From Spisula solida (lineage: Eukaryota; Mollusca; Bivalvia; Venerida; Mactridae), in the NCBI GenBank assembly GCA_947247005.1, contig OX365950.1, positions 11,854,720 through 11,918,719 on the forward strand: a stretch of 64,000 nt of DNA, read 5' to 3'. A model generated the notes under the pieces. It was given only the letters and a program-made list of their open reading frames with translations. It was not told where the DNA came from and made no database searches. Numbering within the stretch: the first letter of the stretch is position 1; every line of letters starts with the position of its first letter. A program made the position numbers and the translations under genes. Below, in pieces: positions 37,501-48,219 of this stretch.

Positions 37501-39117
37501 GTACTAAACCTTTCATAAATTCTCTCTTTGTTTGCTCTCCAAGATTAATCTGTTGAGCTTCATGTCTGGCCTGAAAGACATCACAGCATGCAAGAGAAAT
37601 GACGAAAAATACAGAGTTTCAGTTAAGATGTCATATTAGAATTTAGAAGTTCTAAGAAGGGTTTCTGTAAAAAAAAGAATCTTTCTAAGTTTTTATAGAT
37701 ACATGTACGGGTATAAGTATAGTCCTATTAAATAAAACGCAAGTTCAGAACTCAAGATATGGAACACACTCTTATACAGGGAATAAACAGGAAATGCAGG
37801 AAAATATTCAGGAATCTATTCAAGCTGACATACCTTAAAAAAGTGAAAGACAGACAGATTTCATCTTGTTCTGACATATTTTCTGCCTTTGTAATTGAAA
37901 ACTTTAAGGAAGTCTTTGTACGGTAAATACTACCAATTAATATACATAGCACTTTATACGAATGGTTAGGTAAAGAGTTTCAGTTACTTAAATTGTGTTA
38001 CAAGTTCAACTAAAGTCTTTCAGTCAAACATTATTACCTTGTCTGGATCTTGTATGACATAAGATGCGGTATCCGTAGCTTCAAATGTGTAGCTGTAATC
38101 TTCTTCATGGTCTGTGGTATCATCCTCGTCATCAGTAAGGCTGTAAAATCACATCAATATTTGTAAGAGAAAATTTGTTTACAATGTAGTTTATACTAAC
38201 TCTTTATCTTAATTATAAATCACTTCCACAAAATTGCTGAGTATGCAGTTTTCCTTTATAATGCTAAAGACTCGCTGCCAATAATCAAAAATACTAGTAC
38301 CACATATTTTGTCTTGACATAAATAAATCAGGGAGCCAACACCATTATACTCCTATTGGATGAACAAGTAAATAAAGTAAAGTTCTAAGATTTAGAACGC
38401 AATGTTCATACTCAAAAGCAAAAACATAAAAATTTAATGTAGATTTCTAAAAAATTCAAATGTAAAAAGTTTTACTTACGCTTTTCCATCATAGTCAGGG
38501 GCAATATAAGACCTGTCTAGGAGACTGTCATCTTCATAAGAATGTTCACTTGACTCACTATCACGACTATATGTCTTTGAAATTGAATGGAAAGATTTTG
38601 TTTCTAATGATCTTGGTGAAGAATCAAGGGTGACGTCATATTGCGAGTCCACTTTAGTTCTTTCACTTGACTCGAATGTATCAGTGTAGGAGTCACGATG
38701 TGTTCCAGACTCATCCTCATAACTTGTTCTAAATGTGTCTGTTATACCTGTACTAGTGAGATCACTATCCACCTCCATCACAGTTTCTAGAACGCCTGTC
38801 ATTGCAGTTTCCAAATATGTGGCATCTTGTATCTCAGACTCGTCGAAAGAATTTTTGAACGAGATAATAGTTCTGATATTTTCTGTTTCAGAGTCGTCTT
38901 TATGTTTGGCCTTTTCTTTCGACACATACGAGCGAGAAGTTTCATTTATAAAAGTGTCTGAGTATGACTCTGTCATGAACGTATCAGAATAATTCTGAAT
39001 GGTTGATTTATCATCAATAAAGGTATCTGAATAAACATATCTATCTGAAATAGAATCTTCGTCCTGCTCAGGTGAAGGTATATTCCACTTCACTGACGGT
39101 TTCTTCTGAGACGTCAT
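34582..39117 (-). CDS. Unrecognised acidic protein with repeated DTF motifs, 459 aa
   Basis: Eight exons in transcription order: 39117-38480, 38140-38038, 37570-37432, 37043-36966, 36389-36250, 35645-35599, 35117-35000, 34698-34582. All junctions are GT-AG and all phases match. The true ATG (MTSQKKPSV) is at 39117; an upstream in-frame TTG is not needed. Exon 1 encodes 212 residues of low-complexity Ser/Thr/Asp/Glu sequence with YSDTF at 29-33, 43-47 and 52-56 and TDTF at 126-129 and 145-148. The rest is charged and probably helical: a K-rich segment (KKKIKMIKKRKQIKK), LLSDYGLPDSLLERAKI, a CxxC (KKCSQC), then DYEDAERQFVTAHARRLKNK. I see no signal peptide, membrane span or known domain, and do not recognise the family. 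It lies tail-to-tail with ARMC3. A ciliary or cytoskeletal role would be a guess. Confidence 0.82.
35690..35765. repeat. tRNA-like B-box fragment and 20-bp duplication (intron)
   Basis: The text gacccgggtttaaatccggg resembles a tRNA T-arm/B box. It is followed by ggcacacatatatgactgcc present twice in tandem. It may be the end of a SINE, but no A box is seen. Confidence 0.35.
36547..36723. mobile_element. MITE family A, copy 2 (intron of the DTF-motif gene)
   Basis: The ends tacagtccaacctct and agaggttgcactgta are inverted repeats. It matches 6995-7175 along its length (ctataacaacacctt, aacatctgtatagcaacaac, cagctcccaaaagg). It lies between exons 36966-37043 and 36250-36389. Confidence 0.75.
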
Positions 39118-39627
39118 CTTTAGCTGTTTCAAATTTAGTCAACTTTTAATTGTTTATTATCGCGAAAACTGGTGACAAAATTAAAAAGCACAGCTTGTAA
39201 GCAAATTATGCATAAAAGACATACTGCATGGACTTCAAAACCAAAATGTGCATTTCAAAACAACACAAATTCTTGTCATTTATCTTAAATTTACTACGTT
39301 TTCTTGATTTGAAGTGAGCACGAACCTGCCCAAACAAATCAAATCAATATCAGTAAACGCTTGGTAACGGAGAGGTTAAAACCCAAATATTTCGGAAGAT
39401 CACGGACTTTTCCAGCAGTATCTATCTAAACTCAACGTTACACACGGAACCCTCAATGAAGTTTTGATTTGTCTATATATTTTAATTTTTTTGTCTCGTA
39501 ACCCTCTTCAGTAAATGCCCTAGTGGCATTGGAGAGTATCACGTTGAAGTTTTTTTAATTAATTCCACAGACCCCGCGGAACTCTAAATAAAATCATTAT
39601 AATGGCATATATTTTTATATTTTTGAT
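39118..39627. promoter_or_regulatory. Upstream region of the DTF-motif gene
   Basis: No exon is recognised. The 5'UTR and promoter of the minus-strand gene should begin here or further right. A GGTAAC half-site lies near 39363; a complete X-box is not present. Confidence 0.3.
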
Positions 39628-40003
39628 GGGAAACTGTGAAGGTGTTGTTGAAGAGAGTTTGCCATATTAATAATGTTTTTTTAGCGTTTCGCGACGACTT
39701 TTAAATTTCGCTGTTCAAAGTGCGCGGTTGGTCTTGTACAGTGTACATGTATGTTATAATTTTAAATACAGTACAGTCAGTGTTGAGCACCCTACACCAG
39801 GTAGTTTTATCTAATAAAACTACCTGGTGTAGGGTGCTCAACACCCTTGTGTCTGCAAATATTGGACCTTGAACAGAAGTTGTTGCTGTACTGAGGATAA
39901 TTGTAGAGTGAGTTCCTATTGTATATGGGAAACTGTGAAGGTGTTGTTGAAGAGAGTTTGTCATATTAATAATGTTTTTTAGCGTTTCGCGACGACTTTT
40001 ATA
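39628..40003. repeat. Direct repeat pair (offset 299 bp) enclosing a perfect hairpin
   Basis: The ~78-bp segment gggaaactgtgaaggtgttg, ttgaagagagtttgccatat and so on to tagcgtttcgcgacgactttta occurs at 39628-39705 and 39927-40003 with very few changes. The hairpin 39780-39844 lies between them. Confidence 0.85.
39780..39844. repeat. Perfect inverted repeat, 31-bp arms, 3-base loop
   Basis: Arm 1 is 39780-39810 (gtgttgagcaccctacacca, ggtagttttat minus the shared g), the loop is cta, and arm 2 is 39814-39844. All 31 pairs are exact. The flanks (cagtca / ccttgt) do not extend the pairing. No open frame or known element ends are associated. Confidence 0.95.
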
Positions 40004-41941
40004 TCATCTTAGGGTAATTTTGAAGGTGTTGTTTTAGAGTGGCTGAAGGAATCAATAGTTTCTAGTGTGGGCTTATAATATGCCAAATGAATTTCCAATG
40101 GTGAAATAAATTCCAATATGTCAACGATCGGTTGATTTGTATGCTGAGTGTTTTATCAGCTCTGGATGCAGTCTCGTGCCTGGTGATCACTATAGAAGAA
40201 TCTTTGCTTTTCTTCTTATCACATACCACTGTTACGGGTCACAAACTATACTGGTGTCTCGTAATTCCACGGTACTTAACTATAAACTTAGATAAAATGT
40301 TTAAAATATCCATACTGGTTACAGCCTGTCACTGAATGATAAAAGGCATCTTTGGTTGATGACTTTATTCTAAATCGATGCTTCAATCGGGCTAAAACAT
40401 AAAGAAAATTAAGTTAGAAAAAACCCTACTCCTGTCTATAAATATTGAACGGATACCCATAATTCCAATGTTTCCAGTGTAAACAGTTCTTTGCTCCACC
40501 TACATGACATTCACCTGTTAGAAATCCAGTTAAAAATGTTTAGGCAGGTGTCGCCAACGATAGATGACTATGTAACATAAGCTGAAATGTATCAAGTTGT
40601 CAATGGGGGTTTAGCAAGTAACCTGCTTTGAAAAAGTAGTATTTTTGGTGGAAATTTGATAAAAGCCATTTTTTTGTTTATTCACTTTTTTGGAACTTTT
40701 CCTGAAATTATGACAGAAAAGTAAAAGTGCACTTATTTTAAACATTTGTATTTTGAGTGGGTGGTCCACACAACTGTTTATATCCCATACCTCGGAAATA
40801 GGGGTACCACGGAAATATGAGGCACGGCTGTACCAAATATATTTGTTCTTTGTTTAACTCAATGTTAAGTGGCCAGCGTTGGACACCAAATAAGGCAATT
40901 GTTTGTCCATGCGGTCCTCTCATAATCTATCGATGGAAATAAATATTTATGGTACGCAAGCCTATGATGTTGTTTTCATTTTCTTGAAGTTGAAAGCTAT
41001 ACCTTTTCCATCGATAAAAGAACAACTGGGTTCCTCAATCATGGGTAGCATATTTTCACACGCCCAGGGACTTATCCAAAGCCGGGTTTCCCCACCTCTA
41101 CTTTCACTTTCATAATAGACCAAGATAAAACAGTTTCACTATATCATCTACTTGTATACGTAGCCATTAAACTCAGTTAGCTCATTCCAGTTCAATGTTG
41201 TCAAGACATACCACCATTCCAGTCAATCCATAACTTTTTTCAAGGACTACTTGAGTTATCTTAGATGTTATGTTTGGTGGACAACATAACAATGTTACAA
41301 TCGCTTCCATTGATCATGTCTGTATGTCCACATGATTTTACTTTACATGTCTTGTTTTACAATGGACAGCCTGTCAATCGCTTCCATTGATCATGTCTAT
41401 GTTACCCCCGCGTATAAACCAAATCACTGTACTCAATATTGAAATTGATATATATATATATACATAATAATCTTAAATAATTCAGAATGTTGGTCACCAT
41501 CAGTAAATGACTCATTTTGAGTTCAGTTGCCCGAAGTCACACTGACCGTTAACATTAATGACTAGGTACCATGTTTGGCTTACATCGGGTTACTACACAG
41601 TACTAGTATATGTTCTTATGAACACCTATGGTTAATAATGTCTCCCACATGGGAAGACATATTGATATTGTACTGGAGGAATGTCACAAAATTTATCGGC
41701 AATTGTTTTTATTATTAAGTCGTTTGATTTTTATGATGGTTTTTCAGGTGTTGTGGCCATTAGTGGGAGACCAATGTTTTTGTATAAAACACGTCTACTT
41801 TCGGCTGTTTACAGTCATGCATGAGGTATTATGCATGATAATCAATTAACAACAACTCATTTCAATGAAACTTTACAACAAACATTGGTTCATAGTCAAG
41901 TTCACTGTAACAGTAGTGCATGTCTGTTATGAAATAGTTCA
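40004..41941. other. Intergenic stretch without recognised genes
   Basis: No coding exon or membrane-helix-rich frame is seen on either strand. A short dispersed word (caatcgcttccattgatcat) occurs twice, near 41300 and 41374. Short TA microsatellite at 41450-41463. Confidence 0.5.
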
Positions 41942-42202
41942 GGGGTGGTATTCACAAAGCATCTTAAGTGAAAACTTAAGTATTTTGACTTAAGTTAAAC
42001 ATTTGTGCAGCTCACATGTCCCGCAATTTGAAAAATATTCCATGTTTTCTTAGTGATTATAATAGCTGTATACATAATGCTTCGAACTATGTAAAATATT
42101 AATCATCTTGATTTTTCTTGCTTAGCTGATTCAATTTAGAAAATTTTAAGATTTTAAGAAATTTCTAAGTTTCCTGCTAAGATGCTTTGTGAATACCACC
42201 CC
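41942..42202. mobile_element. MITE with 25-bp terminal inverted repeats
   Basis: The left end ggggtggtattcacaaagca, tctta and the right end (its exact inverse, taagatgctttgtgaatacc, acccc) bound a 261-bp element. The interior is AT-rich and non-coding. The 'ttcacaaag' start resembles that of the element at 5591-6011, so the two may be related families. Confidence 0.8.
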
Positions 42203-42449
42203 AGGTTATCATTATGTGTTGGTACAATTTCTCAATATTATTTAACTATTGAAGCTGATGTTACTGGGGATGTTTTGTTTTCTTTTTTACAAATGAATGT
42301 GATAACAAATTCCTAAAAAAATCACTTTATTTTTCTAAACTTGAAGTAGAAAACATATAATTTGCAGTTAATTGTCAGCAATATGTAATATTTGTGTGGG
42401 ATTTTTACAATTGACAAAAAACATAGCTTGGTGACATTGCAACACTGCT

Positions 42450-42535
42450 CATCCAAATGGTCAAATGAATGACAACTGGTGTTTTAATACCGGTAATTCT
42501 GGGTTCAAGTCCCAGTTTGGATTATATAGTTGTTA
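42450..42535 (+). repeat. tRNA-like B-box fragment
   Basis: The text tctgggttcaagtcccagtt matches the tRNA T-arm with a perfect GGTTCRANYCC box. No matching acceptor or D-arm is visible, so it is a SINE fragment rather than a tRNA gene. Confidence 0.4.
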
Positions 42536-42573
42536 AGTTGCCAAGCTAAATTTATAATGGAAATTTATTTTTG

Positions 42574-42720
42574 GTCTCAAGGGAAAAGGGACGAAGGCGA
42601 AATTGTGTATTTTTTCTCCTTTGAAGTTAAATGCTATATGGAGATTATCATCAGAAATCAATTAAAATAGAAAAAAGGGGAAAAATACACAATTTCGCTT
42701 TCTTCCCCTTTCCCTTGAGA
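42574..42720. repeat. Fold-back repeat with ~45-bp arms
   Basis: The left arm (tctcaagggaaaagggacga, aggcgaaattgtgtatttt) and right arm (aaaatacacaatttcgcttt, cttcccctttcccttgaga) are inverted copies with a few mismatches. Confidence 0.75.
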
Positions 42721-43400
42721 AGTATAATTTACCAAGTGTATATGCAAACGTTGCTGACCTGTTATGCACCAATGCACTAACAATTTTTGATCAATGTCAA
42801 GTTACAATCCGTATGCGTTACTGTATCAGTTGACATATTGCTTTGAGGTTTTGATACTTTGTACATTTGTTAACCATCATGGTCCCAACCTTAACACAGG
42901 GGTAGTTAACTATAACAAGCATGTTACAAAATTACCTGCCCTTTTCGACTTTCCTCTAGACAAAAGAAGTTAATGCTGCAGCTTACAAGCGTTTTGTTTA
43001 GAATATACCGGTATTTTGCCTTGATTATGCTACCCTAACATGGCACGACGACATTAAATCACATTCCAGGATGACATGGAGACTAGTGGAGCGCACTGTT
43101 CGAGGACAGCTCTTGTTTTAAAACAAACTTCAAAATACATGTAAACATCTTTATCAAGGCGATACCAAGTCACCCTAAGAATTTCAGTCAGAACACTCAA
43201 CACTTTCGTACTGAATTCTGACATCGACGTTCCTTTTGAATACGCATATTTGTTACTGTAGTATTTATACTACAAAATTGTCATTAGATATGTGATTATG
43301 TATTGACCGTGTTATTTGTTTGAGTGCAGTGTTCGTCCTCCAACATATGGCCAATACGATAGTCCTCGGACAAATAGGGCCAATATACATGTATATCAAA

Positions 43401-46400
43401 TCACCTCCTATCGGTATCTGATAACATATTCCTCTTTATACACTTGTATACAATCGCCATACAGAGAACTAGCCCACTACCGCATAGTACACTTACAATG
43501 ACCGGAAGCAATTGGCTGACCTCATCTTCTGGCTCCCTGTTGTCAACTGGTGTTGGCGGGAAAACCAGGCCCCACCAAGCTCTGACATTCACATCGACGT
43601 TTAGAAAATCTTCAATGCATACATAAACCAACATGCCATCAAAATTGATGTCAAAATCAGTTCCTTGTAATGTTATATTGGTACGTCTGATCTTCGCAAT
43701 GCCTCTTCCGTAAACCTGCACATCACTCTGACCTATAATGGTCCTGAAACAAAGATGTGTCCGAGAAATTTGTAACTGTGACCTAGATGTAAAGTTGGCC
43801 ATTGCCTTATCATACACTAGTTTTAATCGTCTTTTTTGCGACTTATCAAATATATCGTTGACAACAAAAGAGTCACGTGCCAACGTGGATATTGAAAATA
43901 CGTCATATTTCAAGACACGGACTGTCAACGGAATTATCCGATCGTCTGTTTGGACTTCAAATGTAGAGATATTTTGTAACATCTTCCGTAATAGCCACAG
44001 ACTGTCCGCGTACGTATCATAATCATTTCTAAAGGTGATGTAAATCAAATGCGGTTTTAATGTTCCATTTTCTGTTTGCCTCCATATCTTTATGGAAAAG
44101 TTTTCAAAATTGTCCATCAGGATTCTGTCCAGAAATTCATACAAGTTCGACTCAAATATCTTGACTTCCGTTTTCACGAGCGAGGTATGGTTTTCCGTTG
44201 CCACAACAAGTTTCGTGCTGTAGTAGAACCCGTCTGTATGTAGTATTTTAGGAACACATGTACCATTATCGTTAAAGAAATTACCAGGGCAATATATCAT
44301 TCTACATGTATTCTGAAAAGTAAAACAAATGACAAGTAACAAGTCTTTAGAGTAAAACTATGACGTAGGACAATGATGCGCAACAAAATATATGTACATG
44401 TAGTTCAATCACGTTTGCGCAAAGTTTTCCCAAGTGACATGATACTTTGCGGAAAGGAAGGTTTAAGGATGACAATGCATTTGACGGCCCTGCTGAAACC
44501 ACACAGTGTTTTTGGCCTGGGCAAAGCCCCTAGGCCATAGTGGTAATACCAATTTACCAGCCTGTCCGAATTGGCAGACGGCCAAATCCAAATTCCCAAA
44601 AAATCCCAATGTTTACACATACAAGCGCAATAAAAGTATTTCAACTCAGATCTCACTAACCCGTCTTTAAAAATGCAGAACTTTACTATTTAACATGACA
44701 GTTTTGTGAAAAAGTGTAAAAGAAATATTATTGAAGCAAAATTGTTAAGCATTGACAACAACACAGTTTCTATTGTTTAACTATTTAGTGTGGCAATGAA
44801 GATAACTGAGTAGGAGTTTGGATCATTCTTAGACTGGATTACCTCCCCTATCACTACGTTATTGGGTCATTGTTTTCAATGCAATGTCGTGAGCAAGCGA
44901 GGGAAACTTGGCAGATCAGTATGATTTGGTATGCTGATAACGAAGGTAATTTTGATTATTGGTGATCACGATTTAATAGTGCAGAAATGGAAGCATGAAA
45001 AGGTGACCGTAATTTCGGAAAGTATCGATTTCCATATTTTCGCTATGCTTTTCGCATTTTTGCCAAAACATTAACAAGGTAATACTACATGCAGTTCAAT
45101 ATGTGACTGTGCATGTATGTGGGCAGTGGGGGGGGGGGGGCATTAATGGGATTCTGAGACATTTTGTTTATTACTAGTAGTAAATAAACTAGATACATAG
45201 GTAAGTTAAACATGAACAATAAATTAACCCTACACATTTCTAAGGTCAACATAACTGGCAGTAAAAGAGAACGTGTATTTCCTACAAAACATTTTTGATC
45301 CGTTTACTTTTACTTCAGTTTAGTCAGTAAACTGCTTCCCAACGAATAAAGTTTAACCCCAGGCCTACAATGCTTGCAGCGCTTTGATTTTATAATGTGC
45401 CCAATGATAACAATTCGCGAACGTGAGACAACTCTGATATTTTCATGAACATAAGTCTGTCAGTGAGACTTGTTTTTTGTAATAATGGGAGATCACTTTA
45501 AATAGTTAAGAATGTTCTTTCTTGATTACAAATGGAAGTAACTCTTACGACTTAAAGTTAAGTCAATAAAAATGACCTCCCTTATTTATATTTAACGAGA
45601 TTGGGGTTAATCCATTTACGATAATTTATGATTTTTTCTACTAAATGGATGTATGGGTAAAAACTAAAAACTAACGGTAGATAATTATATTGATACTTAC
45701 GTCAATGTTATCGAAAATGTAACCTTTGGCGCATGGTGAATTATCGTTCGTAAGTATATTTAATGGTAATGGTCCAGACGACGTACCAGTTTTAGCAAAT
45801 CTAGTTATTGTATTGGTATTAAGTTCTACCCTAGGGTTTCCTTTCACAAATCTCGAACACGTTATATCTCCCCATTCCAAAGTATTGCACATTTTACATA
45901 CGATGTTATTATATATGTTCTGATCACGTACACTACTGGCTATAATCGGACTGTAAAAATTATTGCACGTATTTTCGTACAAGGCCACTTTTACTGTGTC
46001 ATTTGTTGCAGAAATCCAGTCTTTGGAACATGTTTTGACGTCGGCATAGTTACATTTTTTGAGTTTAAGACCCTTAGTGATCCTCGGCGGTTCAAATATG
46101 ATATTGCAGTATGACAACCGCGTCATACTACGAAATATGAATACCGGTTCATATAACACATTCTGAATATAAGAGACGGAATCGCTTGGATCAGCACCAC
46201 CGCAAGTAAACCAACTCGACCACGGGGTCCCTCCATGCGTCCCTTCGTTACATTGTAAACAATACGCGTTCCTGTACGTAACTCCAGATTTTAACGACGA
46301 CCATGGAATCAAAGTATTCGCAGATAGGTCTAGATCTAGGTCTACAAGAAAATCTCCGATCACAGTCCGATGCTCACACTGTTCCTTGACATGTAATTCG

Positions 46401-46975
46401 TTCTTGTCTTTTCCATAATCATTCGGACATTTTGAAATCATAATGTAATCTTCATGAATTTCAATAATTTTCTGACTGGCTCGATTTGTCAATAGTCGTG
46501 AAGAAACACATTCTTCTGCTGTCTCCAATGCATCTTTGGCAAAGGCTATCTCGCTTTCAGACCGCTTTTTCCAATCGCTTTTATTCCTTAATGTATCCAT
46601 GAGATGGTCAGCGTCTTCAAATATGACGTCAGGAATGACGTCACGAATCCAGAAGTCAGGACAACAACTGTGTGACTGTTTGCAGTCACTTTCGCAAGAA
46701 CACGATATGCAACACTTATCATTGATGAGCTTGTGTTTACTGTACGCAGAAACATTGACCATACACAGTGGCATATAGTCGCAATATGTCGTCTGCAACT
46801 CTAAAATCACTTTTGCCATTTCATAGAATCCTGTTTCAGTGTTCGATTTGTCCCTTCCCCCAGTCTTAAGTCGGACACTGCCGTAAGTAAATGCACTCTT
46901 TTGCAACACAGCACTTAACAAAATGCATGTCATAATAAACATATTGAATTGAAGGTAACAAGTGCTGTAAGACAT
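43401..46975 (-). CDS. Secreted-domain/single-pass membrane protein with somatomedin-B-like cluster, 728 aa
   Basis: Two coding exons: 46975-45701 and 44312-43401, joined in phase 0 by a GTAAGT donor and a pyrimidine-rich AG acceptor. An N-terminal hydrophobic stretch (~10-28, NMFIMTCILLSAVLQ) is a signal peptide. Cysteines at 88, 89, 92, 94, 98, 104 and 105 (CCISCSCESDCKQSHSCCPDF) have the spacing of a somatomedin B domain core. The ectodomain continues with TYRNAYCLQCNEG (~237), a block typical of molluscan SMB-containing receptor ectodomains, then further Cys-containing segments, and a 'CPGNFFNDNGTCVP' block at the start of exon 2. One membrane helix (~693-714, LLPVIVSVLCGSGLVLCMAI) and a ~14-residue basic tail end the protein. 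Related molluscan proteins that I recall are adhesion/secretin-type GPCRs; here the seven-helix part is missing. Ligand and role unknown. Confidence 0.8.
45128..45140. repeat. Poly-G homopolymer (13 G)
   Basis: A run of thirteen G in the intron of the SMB-like gene. Its length is likely to vary and is prone to sequencing error. Confidence 0.9.
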
Positions 46976-48134
46976 TATCAGAATTCAATCGCCGAAGTTT
47001 GTCCACTACAATCTACGTTTGTAATGTCTGATGTTGCGCCGACAGAAATGCCTATTTTATGTATGAGCAGACCAATGTCATTGTCCGTAACATGAAATTA
47101 TAAAATGTAATTTACTCCTATCATATTACGCGTATATAACAATTATAGCACCATCCAGCAGGTTAGGCCATTATAACGAAAATACTAGATTTAAGCAATG
47201 CTTTCTGGTGGTGCAATGCGGAATACGTGTTATTCTTCGATAAATTCACAGCGTAATTACCAAAACGATAATTTCACCGTGTAACACCGTATACTTCGGC
47301 CTTCTCAGTATATTAAATAATGTAGCCATAATGTTGTTCAATACTCCGTACACTAACGAGATACAATGTACTTATTTCTCTGAAATTTGGACTAAACATT
47401 ATTTCGTTTCAGAACAAAAAGAATGCTCGCCGATGATTAAAAAGTTATAGGGGAGTGTGTAGAATTAAATGTAACAATTTGATGTGAACCTATGTAAACT
47501 TGTACATATAAATTACATGCACATATTGTATTAATTCATTGTATACATGTACATATTCATGTTTCTGTTTTTTTCTAATCAATTTGAATTATCTAACGGA
47601 CAATTGGTTTTTACAGAAAACAAATCATGAAACGAGGGAGGCAAGTCCAGCACAAGCTGGAGGGATGATAAACTAGAATAATTTGTGTAGCCTGTAACAT
47701 GCGGGGTGAATGATCGGTAATTATATAATATTTATTTTCATATATTGTGTCTAGGATGAACTATCGAATACTTCACAATTATAATGATATTTCACGCAAA
47801 TAGGAACACCTTCTTGAACCACATTTTTAATTAACTCATGACCGCGCCCAATATCACTGGTATAGCGAAAAAGCCGAAAATATCCCCCTTCGTCGCACGA
47901 AAACGAACTATGTATCGATTTTGAAGGACGGTATGTTTTTAATAATTATTTTGTTAATATTTATGAGATCCACTTGAAGTAAACAATTTAAGCAGTATAA
48001 TGTTTGTTTTTACCTAACATGTTCTTAGCTTATGTGGGAACCCTTGTCAACAATGAAACTAATATTTTCTTGAAATATCAATGATAATTCCACGCATAGA
48101 GTTTGTTGGTGGACGGAAGGAAGGAAGGTAGAGA
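46976..48134. other. Intergenic region upstream of the SMB-like gene
   Basis: The promoter of the minus-strand gene should lie here. No exon or clear element is recognised. A G/A-rich tract starts near 48105. Confidence 0.45.
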
Positions 48135-48161
48135 GGGAGGGAGTGGGTGTGGGAGGGTGGG
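48135..48161 (+). other. G-quadruplex candidate
   Basis: Six GGG tracts (48135-48137, 48139-48141, 48145-48147, 48151-48153, 48155-48157, 48159-48161) with 1-3-base loops. It sits inside a purine-rich stretch (48105-48215) containing ggaaggaagg and ggaggg words. Four adjacent tracts are enough for a stable intramolecular quadruplex. Confidence 0.8.
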
Positions 48162-48219
48162 TGTTGAGAAAAATATGTTTGGAGGGAGATAGAGGAGGGG
48201 TGTGTGAGGTTGGTGAGAA

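Noticed and set aside
38735..38992. Plus-strand frame opposite the DTF-motif exon
   Set aside because: It is the antisense shadow of exon 1 (38480-39117), which has consistent splicing and frame.
39130..39132. Upstream TTG as start of the DTF-motif protein
   Set aside because: The in-frame ATG at 39117 is available; metazoan genes very rarely start at TTG.
40738..40923. Minus-strand frame as missing seven-helix exon of the SMB-like gene
   Set aside because: Its translation is not hydrophobic enough for a membrane bundle and has no suitable acceptor in phase with the donor at 43496.
42500..42535. tRNA gene around gggttcaagtccc
   Set aside because: Only the T-arm is tRNA-like; no acceptor stem, D-arm or anticodon arm can be drawn.
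45726..45923. Plus-strand frame inside the SMB-like exon
   Set aside because: Antisense shadow of a 425-codon exon with signal peptide and conserved cysteines.
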